A stretch of DNA of 64,000 nt from Agelas oroides (lineage: Eukaryota; Porifera; Demospongiae; Agelasida; Agelasidae), in contig OX422195.1 of the NCBI GenBank assembly GCA_949130485.1, positions 1,907,566 to 1,971,565 on the forward strand, in the 5' to 3' direction. The notes beneath the pieces are model-generated. The model had not been told where the DNA came from and did not search any database. It worked only from the letters and a program-made list of their open reading frames with translations. The position numbers and the translations under genes are program-made. Positions 31,863 through 42,060 of this stretch are shown here, piece after piece (position 1 is the first letter of the stretch; every line of letters starts with the position of its first letter).

Positions 31863-32099
31863 ATCCCATTGTGATCTCTGAACTATCAATGGTTATCTGA
31901 GGGAAGTATTTTAGTGTTGACAAAATTACAATTGTTTGTGATTCAAACTACCCACCAGTTTGGTTTTGGGAAATTCAATGTTATAAAATACAGAGCTAAA
32001 GTCCACCAAGTAGCCACAATTTGTATAGCTTTTTGACTGTAAAATCTCGATGGGAATTTATTTTGAAGTATACTAGTAAAATTATAGTGTACCCTAGCA

Positions 32100-34346
32100 A
32101 TGAAAAGTAACTATACATTAACATTCTGTGTAGTTTTGGCATTGCTGCATGTCGAAGCTTCATCTACAATCTCAGCCTGTGATACTGTACTACACCTCTT
32201 GGTCATTAATGATGAAGTAGGCCCTGAGGGATCTGTGCAACACCGGGACATAAGACTTGAGATCCTACCTGCTGCTCAGGTAGCTGTTACCACAATCAAC
32301 AATGACACCAGTATTCTGCCTGGCTACTGCTTAGAGCTGATGGAGCTTGTTACAGAAGGCTGTAACCGTAACACAGCTCTCGTGGAGTTTACAAAGCTCA
32401 TTACCCGTCCAGAATTGAATATAGTAGGTGTTACAGGACTCTTCTGTAAGGCTGTCACTGAAGACATTTCTCGCTTTGCTGGGCACCCTGGAATTGATCT
32501 CATACAAATCTCTGGATCAAAATCACCATGTTTTCAAGATCGTAAAAAGTATCCTCGTCTTTATCGCATGCTTCCATCATCAAGGGTTTACATTGAAACC
32601 TTAGCAGGATTAATGGAGCAGCTGAATTGGAATAAAGTTGGGTTCATATGCAGTGGAAATCAGGACGACTACTATAGAACAACAGCAGAAGTACTAACAA
32701 ACACACTTAATGTTAGTAACATTGGCTTCTATGGGGACTTTGACTCATCAAACACACCTCTATTTGCACTGCTAAAGCAACTACAATACTCAGGAGTTAA
32801 AATCACCTTCATACTTTTACCTGCACTTGAGGCTTCCGAACTGATTTGTGCAGCCTACCTACAAGGTCTCACATGGCCCAACTATGCATGGATTGTTGCA
32901 GATCGATCTGTAGAGGAATTGTTTCTCAGTACACAGTGTGATGCACAAAGCAAGTTAATGGCCACTGATCATGTTTTTCTGATGCAAAACCAACTTGAAC
33001 CAGATTCAGATTCGGAGCTAGTTTCTCGAAAGAGCTACAGTGAATACCACAGTGAATATCTCAGTACACTGGCACTTCACCCCAAGCCCAGCCTTCACAG
33101 CAATCTTTATAGTAATGTACTATATGATTCTGTGTGGGCTTTTGCACTTGCACTCAACAGCTCAGTGGACATTCTTCATGAAATGAACATGTCACTTAAG
33201 GACTACAGACCGGCAAACTTTACACCAACAAATGGAAGAATGGCTGATGTTATTGAAAATGAGCTATCACAAATCAGTTTCTCTGGAGCTCATGGACTTG
33301 TGAAATTCGATAACTCGCGTGAGGTTCAACTGGCAGTTGAAATTTTCCAAATCAAAAATGCTACCTCAGTACAGATAGGTCACTATGACCCAGTTGTTGG
33401 TGAGGTACATATTGAATTAGATTATCTTGGTACTTTTCCCGATGACAACTTGTCACGAGTTTACCAACTTTATCCAGTTTCAGTCACCATAATATTGTCA
33501 ACCATTTCAGTATTCTGCATTGTTTTCACAACTGTAATGCTTGTCCTTTTTATGTACTATCGAAACGAACCAGAAATCAAAGCATCAAGCTACAACTTAA
33601 GTCTTTGTATGTTCCTTGGCTGCTATAGTCTTCTTATAGGCACACTCACACATACTCTTGCTTGTGGTTTGGTTTTAAATGGCCATGCACGCCCTGCTGT
33701 ATGTATTATAATAATTGCAACTACTTCTATTGGCTTGGACTTGGTGCTCACAACTTTGTTCACCAAGATGTTAAGGGTGTATCGTGTATTCACTTATTTT
33801 GGTAAAACTGGAAAAGCATGGTCAGACAGAGTTCTCCTTCTTGTCATCTTTATGATTGTCTTGGGAAAGATTTTATTGCTGATTGCTTGGTTTGCTGTTG
33901 ACACCTATCAATTAGAAGATGTGGAAATGTATCAGAAGGAAGCCTTGCCTCCTTACTATGAAGTCATCCAACAATGCCGCTGTAGATACCTACCGTACTG
34001 GCTTTCATCTGTATTCCTATACAGTGGAATTATACTCACAGTTTTGTTGCTTCTTGCATTCAAAACAAGAAAGATTGAAAGGGAGAACTTCAAAGACACG
34101 AAGAAAGTGAATGCATATACTTTGAGCCTGTTCATACTCATCTGCCTTTTCCTTTCTCTTTGGTGGGTACTCAGAACAGTGAACCAAACTATAGCAAGCA
34201 ACCTTATCATTGGAGCCGGCTATGGAATGGCTGCCATGTTCTGCCAATTATTTCTGTTTGCACCCAAAACTATACCGCCATTTCTGAGACATTTTCGAAA
34301 TATATGCTGCAATTACATTGAATCACTTTGCTATGCAGCTACTTGA
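32100..34346 (+). CDS. Class C GPCR, GABA-B-like receptor (family 1, copy b)
   Basis: A 748-residue intronless frame, closely similar to copy a along its length. Signal peptide TLTFCVVLALLHVEA (about 6-20), flytrap domain (same GVTGLFCKAV and IDLIQISGSKSP words), seven helices from about 459, the PAVCIII and QQCRCRYL cysteines and a short tail NICCNYIESLCYAAT. It has seven more residues at the C-terminus than copy a. Differences from a cluster in the flytrap (for example TDHVFLMQNQLEP for AENIFLIQSQLEP) and in TM6 (LSLFILICLFLSLWW). Its 5' flank does not match those of copies a and c, whereas its 3' flank (34347-34870) matches copy c. Intact. Ligand unknown. Confidence 0.9.
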   Translation: MKSNYTLTFCVVLALLHVEASSTISACDTVLHLLVINDEVGPEGSVQHRDIRLEILPAAQVAVTTINNDTSILPGYCLELMELVTEGCNRNTALVEFTKLITRPELNIVGVTGLFCKAVTEDISRFAGHPGIDLIQISGSKSPCFQDRKKYPRLYRMLPSSRVYIETLAGLMEQLNWNKVGFICSGNQDDYYRTTAEVLTNTLNVSNIGFYGDFDSSNTPLFALLKQLQYSGVKITFILLPALEASELICAAYLQGLTWPNYAWIVADRSVEELFLSTQCDAQSKLMATDHVFLMQNQLEPDSDSELVSRKSYSEYHSEYLSTLALHPKPSLHSNLYSNVLYDSVWAFALALNSSVDILHEMNMSLKDYRPANFTPTNGRMADVIENELSQISFSGAHGLVKFDNSREVQLAVEIFQIKNATSVQIGHYDPVVGEVHIELDYLGTFPDDNLSRVYQLYPVSVTIILSTISVFCIVFTTVMLVLFMYYRNEPEIKASSYNLSLCMFLGCYSLLIGTLTHTLACGLVLNGHARPAVCIIIIATTSIGLDLVLTTLFTKMLRVYRVFTYFGKTGKAWSDRVLLLVIFMIVLGKILLLIAWFAVDTYQLEDVEMYQKEALPPYYEVIQQCRCRYLPYWLSSVFLYSGIILTVLLLLAFKTRKIERENFKDTKKVNAYTLSLFILICLFLSLWWVLRTVNQTIASNLIIGAGYGMAAMFCQLFLFAPKTIPPFLRHFRNICCNYIESLCYAAT

Positions 34347-34740
34347 TTAAGTACCATCTATAATTCATTTTGCTGTTGTAGTGTGCTATGTGCTGTGGGT
34401 ATACAAGCTGTACTTCACTTGTTGCAACAACCTTTTTTTATACATGCATGATGTTTGCAAACAGTCACTTGTGTGGTTAATAACGCCACCAAGCACTTTT
34501 CATGAATAGTGTTTATATTTGTGTAGTGCACCCAATGATATTAAATCATAATCATTTCCATTCATGATCATGCTGTTTTGATCGTTTTGAAAGATGTAGG
34601 GTGTGTATATCTTGTTTGTTATGAGACTCAATACTCTAATGACTTAATTATGATAGTCAAGAAGTCAGTCACTTTTTGTACTCTTGTTATTCACATTCAG
34701 CAATCAATGTATAAAGAACTTCATGCCTTCACTGCACAAC
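34347..34740. other. 3' flank of receptor copy b, homologous to that of copy c
   Basis: Matches 39405-39797 with substitutions and small indels (shared words GTGCTATGTGCTGTGG, TAATAACGCCAC, TTATGATAGTCAAGAAG). In copy c the homology is interrupted by an insertion of about 1.05 kb at the point matching 34666, then resumes at about 40846. Confidence 0.7.
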
Positions 34741-35640
34741 TACGTAAATAGTCACAAGCATGATAGCTACCATGACATGTACTGGTCAGTATAGTTTTGC
34801 ATGTCCCCAGGCTCTCCCACACATGAGAACCTAGGAACAAGGCTAGTTTGTAAACAGACTTATTCATACTACAAACTTGCTCTTGACACTATAACCTCAT
34901 ATACCCATACATAGAGGATCAGAACACCTGATATCCATGTTTACTAATTCATGTACACAATTTTGCCATGACATACCATGATACGACTTGTACATATCAG
35001 TATACATTACCTATCACTGTCACTGGTTTCACTTCCTTCAGAAGAGTTTGTAGCAGCTTCAATGATTTCACAGTCTGTCTCTAACACCCTCGGGAAGTTT
35101 AGAACCGATGTCCTGTGTTAGATGGGCAACCACAGAGCTGTCAGACTTGTCATGCTTTCGCACATTTCCAAAGTAAATGAGAACTGTAAACAGGGTCAGT
35201 CCAAGTGGTATGGCATACCGCTGTTTGCGTACTACGGTGGGTTCCATGCTGTATGCATCATCAACTTTAAATTTCCTTGCTTTGCTCTTGAGAAATGGGA
35301 GTGGGTCACTTTTGGCTGTGCTGTAGGACTGGTAACTATACTGTACACTGTTGTGGGTAGCTAGCTACAGTGAGCATTTTCATATGCATTTGCACCTGCC
35401 TGTCAGTTCAGAGCTAGTGTTTGGCAATCTTTGCATGAACACTCTGATACAAGTGGACTGCAGAAACCTACAGCAAAGGTGATTCACCGTTCAATACTTG
35501 ACCACTGGACCTGCAGAGGAAAACAGAAGTCAGGATGGCGGCTATGCTAGTAGCAAGCTAGATCTGTACCACAAGATGACTACTGTTAGTTCCTGCATGC
35601 TTATATGCTAGCAATGCTTGTACTTCGGTGCTTACAGTCT
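34741..35640. repeat. Segmental duplication, copy 2 (carries a broken UQCC4-like gene)
   Basis: Begins at GTCACAAGCATGATAGCTAC and follows 4857-5760 in the same orientation. Similarity fades after about 35640 (words CTAGATCT, CAAGATGACTACTG and GTCACAGACATAGACT are shared). Confidence 0.85.
35068..35487 (-). pseudogene. Broken duplicate of the UQCC4-like gene
   Basis: Aligned with 5118-5588, the start ATG has become GTG (35485-35487). An in-frame TAG stands at 35365-35367 in the variable N-terminal part. A 6-bp in-frame addition precedes QSYSTAKSDPLPF. Near the C-terminus an 8-bp loss creates a TGA (35068-35070) right after LPEGVRDRL. The central block FLKSKARKFKVDDAYS to the membrane helix is conserved and open. 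The first ATG in this frame would give 59 residues starting just before the helix. It is most likely a pseudogene; a short helix-only product cannot be excluded. Confidence 0.75.
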
Positions 35641-36544
35641 GACTGGTCACAGACATAGACTAACAGTGATCTTATTCACATAGTACATCAGTCAGTCCAT
35701 AATCCGGCAACTCACTGCATCATATGCCCTAGCTAAAACTGAAAAGCTCACAAATTGTCTCTACATCATGTCTCTTGGTCTAGCCTTTAGGTATCAGGGG
35801 CATACCATGTAAGTGTTTCAGGCTTCACCCTTGAGTGGCTCCAGCTCCTAAGTGTGCACTAATTAGAGCACATGTGCATCGGCCGGTAAATTATAGGAGC
35901 AAGACAGTTGATTCACATAGCTGAATAAGGTACACAATTTTAGTTGTTTCTCTGCGTGCAGCCAAATTAGGAATGGTGAGAGCCCTGAGCATGGCTGGAT
36001 AGCTTAAATCCCACCATTTCAAGCACACCATACAAGCAAATTTGTTTAATGTTTTCAAGAGTTTGTTGGTCCTCAATCGGGGTACATTTGCTATAAAAAT
36101 AACACACCATCATAAAATTACGGAGGGAAACTCCCAATTTATTGTCACTATGAAGTTATTTGGAGAAACATAGCTAGTTTGTGTATGCCTTATCTAAAAT
36201 TAACAGCTAAATTTTTAAAAGAGCAGAATGCAGGTGTTTTCACAGTTCACCATGCATTAGCTAGCTAGCGTTGCGCTAGCAATCGCATGTATCACAACAT
36301 CTTCATGTTGCCACTAAAAGCTGCAAACCTTGTTGTTGATTGTTTTTCGTTTTGTTAATGGTTTCTTTTTGTTTGTAAAACTAGCTATAGCTAAAAATCA
36401 GTGCATCCTTGCTAACACCAAAGTACTGTATGAGTCACTGTTTGAAAGTTCTAGTACCATTAGATTTAGCTGAGCTACATAAATGACCAATACGAAGTGT
36501 ATGACACTAGCCTATATATATATATGTATATATATATCAGTCTA
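35641..36544. other. Intergenic sequence, partly 5' flank of receptor copy c
   Basis: About 35845-35882 (GTGCACTAATTAGAGCACAT) is an inverted copy of about 5760-5800. From about 36310 it matches the 5' flank of receptor copy a. A TA-rich run at 36515-36537 lies next to the foldback element. No gene is supported. Confidence 0.55.
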
Positions 36545-37156
36545 AGAAGAGATTATGTTGTTTTGACCCAAAATTTGTTATTTTAGTTGCATCAGTGAAC
36601 AGTTGAAATGTGCAGCGATACTTTTGTGAGTTGGTTAACAATTCTTGTATTCCCATAGAGCATTGTAGCATTTGGGGGACAAATATGTAAGACGTAAGTG
36701 GTATCATCTGTAAATGAATATTTGTAGTCCATGCTCTGGGGATTTGCATTCACTAAACACCCCCTCCCCGCCTTGGGAGTTTGGAAGATGTTACTAAGTG
36801 ACATTTGTCACTAACTCACAGTAGCTAGCATCTGTCATTACTGTGAACAGCCCTGGACTCAGTGTGAAGTAGTTTTAATTTGACAATGTGCACACTCCAT
36901 AAAGAAAAGAAGAAAGCTGATTCAGACTCTCCACCAACCAATTTACATGAACAAAAGATGTTTACTGAATGCAAAATCCCCAGAGCATGGACTACAAATA
37001 TTCATTTACAGTTGATACCACATATGTAATTGTCCCCTAGACGCTACAGTGCTCTAGGGAATACAACCAACTCCCAGAAGTATCTTAGCACATTTCAACT
37101 GTTCAGTGATGCAACTAAAATAACAAATTTTTGGTTGCAACAACATCATCTCTTCT
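36545..37156. mobile_element. Foldback element with ~200-bp inverted arms
   Basis: The left arm 36545-36758 and the right arm 36961-37156 are inverted copies with scattered substitutions and small indels (shared words AATTTGTTATTTTAGTTGCA, GAACAGTTGAAATGTGC, AATATTTGTAGTCCATGCTC). The centre of about 200 bp has no coding frame. The homologous flank of receptor copy a lacks it, so it is an insertion, ending about 50 bp before the start codon of copy c. TA-rich sequence flanks both ends. Confidence 0.8.
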
Positions 37157-37205
37157 ATATATCTAGCTACCCAACTATCATGTCCTGTAGTGAAAGTAGT
37201 TAGCA

Positions 37206-39404
37206 ATGAACAGTAATTGTACATTAACATTCTGTGTAGTTTTGGTACTGCTGCAAGCCAAAGCTTCATCTAAAATCTCAGCCTGTGACACTGTACTACA
37301 CCTCTTGGTCATTAATGATGAAGTAGGCCCTGAGGGATCTGTGCAACACCGGGACATAAGACTTGAGATCCTACCTGCTGCTCAGGTAGCTGTTACCATG
37401 ATCAACAATGACACCAGTATTCTGCCTGGCTACTGCTTAGAGTTGATGGAGCTTGTTACAGAAGGCTGTAACCGTAACACAGCTCTCGTGGAGTTTACAA
37501 AGCTCATTACACGTCCAGAATTGAATATAATAGGTGTTACAGGACTCTTCTGTAAGGCTGTCACTGAAGACATTTCTCGCTTTGCTGGGCACCCCGGAAT
37601 TGATCTCATACAAATCTCTGGCTCAAAATCACCATGTTTTCAAGATCGTAAAATGTATCCTCGTCTTTATCGCATGCTTCCATCATCAAGGGTTTAAAAT
37701 GAAACTTTAGCTGGATTGATGGAGCAGCTGAATTGGAGTAAAGTTGGGTTCATATGCAGTGGAAATCAGGACGACTACTATAGAACAACAGCAGAAGTAC
37801 TAACAAACACACTTAATGTTAGTAACATTGGCTTCTATGGGGACTTTGACTCATCAAACACACCTCTATTTGCACTGCTAAAGCAACTACAATACTCAGG
37901 AGTTAAAATCACCTTCATACTTTTACCTGCACTTGAGGCTTCCGAACTGATTTGTGCAGCCTACCTACAAGGTCTCACATGGCCCAACTATGCATGGATT
38001 GTTGCAGATCGATCTGTAGAGGAATTGTTTCTCAGTACGCAGTGTGATACACAAAGCAAATTAATGGCCGCTGAGAACATTTTTCTAATACAGTCCCAAC
38101 TTGAACCAGATTCAGATTCGGAGCTAGTTTCTCGAAAGAGCTACAGTGAATACCACAGTGAATATCTCAGTACACTGGCACTTCACCCCAAGCCCAGCCT
38201 TCACAGCAATCTTTATAGTAATGTACTATATGATTCTGTGTGGGCTTTTGCACTTACACTCAACAGCTCAGTCAACGTTCTTCATGAAATGAATATGTCA
38301 CTAAAGGACTACAGACCAACACACTTTACACCAACAAATGGAAGAATGGCTGATGTTATTGAAAATGAACTATCACAAATCAGTTTCTCTGGAGCTCATG
38401 GACTTGTGAAATTTGATAACTCTCGTGAGGTTAAACTGGCAGTTGAAATTTTCCAAATCAGAAATGCTACCTCAGTACAGATTGGTCACTATGACCCAGT
38501 TGCTGGTAAAGTACATATTGAATTAGATTATCTTGGTACTTTTCCAGATGACGACCTGTCACGAGTTTACCAACTTTATCCAGTTTCTGTCACCGCAATA
38601 TTGTCAACCATTACAGTACTCTGCATTGTTTTCACAACTGCAATGCTCGTCCTTTTTATCTACTATCGAAATGAACCAGAAATCAAAGCATCAAGCTACC
38701 ATCTAAGTCTTTGGATGTTCCTTGGCTGCTATAGTCTTCTTATAGGCACACTCACACACACTCTTGCTAGTGGTTTGGTTTTAAACGGTCATGCACGCCC
38801 TGCTGTATGCATTATAACAGTTGCAACTACTTCTATTGGCTTGGACTTGGTGCTCACAACCTTGTTTACTAAAATGTTAAGGGTGTATCGCATATTCACT
38901 TATTTTGGTAAAACTGGAAAAGCATGGTCAGATAGAGTTCTCCTTCTTGTCATCTTTATGATTGTTTTGGGAAAGATTTTACTACTGATTGTTTGGTTTG
39001 CTGTTGATACCTATCAATTAGAAGATGTGGAAACATACCAGAAGGAAGCCTTGCCTCCTTACTATGAAGTCATCCAACAATGCCGCTGTAGATACCTACC
39101 GTATTGGCTTTCATCTGTATTCCTATACAGTGGGATTATACTCACAGTTTTATTGCTTCTTGCATTCAAAACAAGAAAGATTGAAAGGGAGAATTTCAAA
39201 GACACAAAGAAAGTGAATGCATATATTTTGAGCCTGTTCATACTCATCTGCCTTTTCCTTTCTCTTTGGTGGGTACTCAGAACAGTGAACCAACCTATAG
39301 CAAGCAACCTTATCATTGGAGCCGGCTATGGAATGGCTGCCATGTTCTGCCAAATATTTCTGTTTGCACCCAAAATCATACCACCATTTATGAGACATTT
39401 TTGA
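37206..39404 (+). pseudogene. GABA-B-like receptor, family 1 copy c, one in-frame stop
   Basis: Same architecture as copies a and b: signal peptide, flytrap, seven helices. At codon 164 (37695-37697) TAC ATT of the other copies reads TAA AAT, two substitutions, which ends the protein inside the first flytrap lobe. The frame is otherwise open without any shift to 39404 and resumes in phase from ATG 37716 (562 residues). The C-terminal stop TGA (39402-39404) replaces CGA of copies a and b, which trims the short tail. Either it is a very recent pseudogene, or it is a null allele or assembly error. A product starting at 37716 would lack the signal peptide. Confidence 0.85.
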
Positions 39405-39568
39405 AATATATGCTGCAATTACGTTGAATCACTTTGCTATGCAGATACTTGATTTGTACCATCTACAGTTCATTTTGCCTTTGCAGTGTGCTATGTGCTG
39501 TGGTGTACAAGACCTTAGCTGTATATGATACCGTATTTCACTTCTATCTATAGAAAACAACTTTACAA

Positions 39569-39574
39569 AATAAA
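39569..39574 (+). promoter_or_regulatory. Possible polyadenylation signal of receptor copy c
   Basis: AATAAA about 165 bp after the frame ends, followed by GT-containing sequence (CACTTGTGTGTTTAATAACG). The matching site of copy b is altered. Confidence 0.35.
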
Positions 39575-39823
39575 CAATGTTTGAAAACAGTCACTTGTGT
39601 GTTTAATAACGCCACTAAGCACTTTTCATTCAAACCCGAATAGTGTTTTTATTTGTGCAGTGCACCCAGTGATATTGAAATCATAATCATTTCCATTCAA
39701 GGTCGTGTTGTTTTGATCATTTTGAAAGACCTATAGTGTGTATCTCATTTGTTATGAAATTTAATACACTAACAAATCAATTATGATAGTCAAGAAGGCA
39801 TGTTTTGATGCTATGAAGTGAGA

Positions 39824-39885
39824 CAAGAGCGCATGATGACGTCATTATTATTTGGGGATAATAATGACGTCATCATGCGCTCTTG
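39824..39885. repeat. 62-bp near-perfect palindrome
   Basis: 28-bp perfect arms (39824-39851 with 39858-39885) beginning CAAGAGCGCATGATGACGTC, with a 6-bp loop TTGGGG. Each arm contains TGACGTCA, a full CRE-type octamer, though this may be incidental. Confidence 0.92.
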
Positions 39886-39909
39886 AGTGAGATTAGAAAA
39901 ATGAAAGCC

Positions 39910-39990
39910 GGTAGTCACCGGAAATTGAACCCATGACTCCTGGTTTGAGCTGCCAATGCTCCTCCACTGTGTTACAACTACTGGACAACC
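39910..39990 (-). repeat. tRNA-like sequence, probably a SINE head or tRNA relic
   Basis: On the minus strand, GGTTGTC (5' end) and GACTACC (3' end) can pair with one mismatch as an acceptor stem. GTTGTAACACAGTGG is like box A, and GGGTTCAATTTCC about 30 bp later is like box B. A TTGGC/ACCAG stem surrounds an AGCTCAA loop with imperfect pairing. Several stems are imperfect and the D arm is too long, so a working tRNA is unlikely. A related head (GGTGGTTGTCCAGG, GGTAGAGCACTGG, TTGCTCAAAC) lies on the plus strand at 40161-40206. Confidence 0.5.
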
Positions 39991-40961
39991 ACCAGCCCTG
40001 AACATACAGGGGTTACTGAATGAATGCTTCAGTCACACACCTGGCAGCCACCAGGTAAAGAACCCATGCTGAGTGGTTAATCCCATTCCAAACACCTAGC
40101 CTGTCTCAGCTGGAAGTAAAGACAGAGGAAAGTGCAGTACATATAGGGAATTGTGAGGGATGGTGGTTGTCCAGGTGGTTGTGGTAGAGCACTGGTTGCT
40201 CAAACAAAGCAATTCTCGCCAACTGCCAGCTTTTCATTTTGGTCTATTCAGAATGAGAGAAACACATAGCATGGCTAATGGAGAAATGTTCCAGTTGACC
40301 CCAGACCGTACGTGTGTCAGATGGTGCATACTGAGTGGCTAGCTACAGTGTGTATGACTGAAGCATTCAGTATGACCTGTGCAGTACGTGCAATTTGATC
40401 TGAATTGCAATTGATACAAGAGTGAGATGAAGATCAAGATGAGCAACCATAACAATTCTTTGAAGGGATAAAACTCCTTTAGACTACTACCATGGGATTG
40501 CTCACTCACTCCAAAAGAATCATGAGTGGGTGAGGAAGCATGTTTTCCCACTGACATGTTCTCCCTCTATTTTTGATAGGGCAATGACTTGTAGTAATAC
40601 TTGAAGGGTAACCTCGTTTCAACTCTGTTGGTATATAGCTAGGCAAGTGGTAAACAAGAAACTTGCTAGCCTTCTCCATGGCTGAAGTTGAAGTCATAAC
40701 TATAGAAGACTTGTACTAGCAAGATCTTGGAGGTTTCTCTGACAAGAACAATGCATACTTAGAACAAATCATTGCCCAACCAAGAACAGAACACAAAATT
40801 TCATCATGCTTTTTCGTGGTTTTCCATGCTACAGTGCAGACTGAGTCACTTTTTGCACTCCACCTAGCTACCAGTCTTAAATCAAGATCCCCCTCCACAT
40901 ACAGCAATCATTGCATAAAGGACTTCATGCCTGGATTCTTTCTCATCACTCAACTACGTAA

Positions 40962-41070
40962 ATAGTCACAAGCATGATAGCTACCATGACATGTACTGGT
41001 CAGTATAGTTTTGCATGTTCCCAGGCTCTCCCACACATGAGAACCTAGGAACAAGGCTAGTTTGTAAACA
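40962..41070. repeat. Segmental duplication, copy 3 (left end only)
   Basis: From AGTCACAAGCATGATAGCTA to TTTGTAAACAGAC this matches 34741-34860 almost exactly and 4857-4955 less well. At 41071 it changes within one base into the 74-bp satellite, so the rest of the duplicated segment, including the UQCC4-like gene, is missing here. Confidence 0.85.
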
Positions 41071-42060
41071 GACGCATTCATCTGAAACTACCTTGTAGTG
41101 CTGGTCTCCTATAGTGTTTTGAACAGATTCGAAACTTTCGAAACACATCGAATTCATGTAAAACTATCTTATAGTGGTGGTCTACTAGTCCTTCGAAAGG
41201 ATTCGAAACATTCAAAACACATCGAATTCATCTGAAACTACCTTGTAGTGCTGGTATGCAAGTGTTTCGAACAGATTCGAAACATTCGAAACACATCGAA
41301 TTCATTTGAAACTACCTTATAGTGCTGGTCTACTTGTGTTTCGAACAGATTCGAAACTTTCGAAACACATCAAATTCATGTCAAACTACCTTGTAGTGGT
41401 CCTTCGAAAGGATTCGCAACTTTCGAAACACATCGAATTCATCTGAAACTACCTTTTAGTGCTGGTCTACTACTGTTTTGAACAGACTCTAAACTTTTGA
41501 AACACATCGAATTCATCTGAAACTACTTTATAGTGCTGGTTAACATGTGTTTCAAACAGATTCGAAACTTTCGAAACACATCGAATTCATCTGAAACTAC
41601 CTTGTAGTGCTGGTTTACTAGTGTTTCGAACAGATTCGAAACTTTTGAAACACATCGAATTCATCTGAAACTACCTTGTAGTGCTGGTATACTAGTGTTT
41701 CGAACAGATTCGAAACTTTCGAAATGCATCGAATTCATGTGAAACTACCTTGTAGTGGTGGTCTACTGGTAGTTCGAACAGATTCGAAACTTTCGAAAAA
41801 ACATCGAATTCATGTGAAACTACCTTATAGTGGTGGTCTACTACTCCTTTGAAAGGATTCGAAACTTCGAAACACATCGAATTCATCTGAAACTACCTTG
41901 TAGGGCTGGTCTACTAGTGTTTCAAACACATTCGAAAGTTTTGAAACATCCAATTCATCTGAAACTACCTTGTAGTGCTGGTTTACTAGTGTTTCGAACA
42001 GATTCAAAACTTTCGAAACACATCGAATTCATGTGAAACTACCTTATAGTGGTGGTCTAC
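41071..42060 (+). repeat. 74-bp satellite, right block
   Basis: About 13 units of the same 74-bp family as 3030-4856 and in the same orientation (words CTGGTCTACTAGTGTTTCGA, AACTTTCGAAACACATCGAA). It ends at TGGTCTACTATATATATG, where the 10-bp satellite starts. Confidence 0.95.

Larger units (their letters stand above)
39797..40845. mobile_element. Composite insertion of ~1.05 kb downstream of receptor copy c
   Basis: The 3' flanks of copies b and c align up to TAGTCAAGAAG (39797) and resume at GTCACTTTTTG (about 40846), so copy c holds an insertion. It contains a 62-bp palindrome (39824-39885), a tRNA-like block on the minus strand (39910-39990) and a related block on the plus strand (40161-40206). 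The two related blocks are in opposite orientation. I see no coding domain and no clear target duplication. It may be two short interspersed elements head to head, or a larger foldback element. Confidence 0.6.

Noticed and set aside
39910..39990. Functional tRNA gene
   Set aside because: Box A and B resemblance is fair, but the D arm and T stem do not pair properly; a SINE head or relic is more likely.
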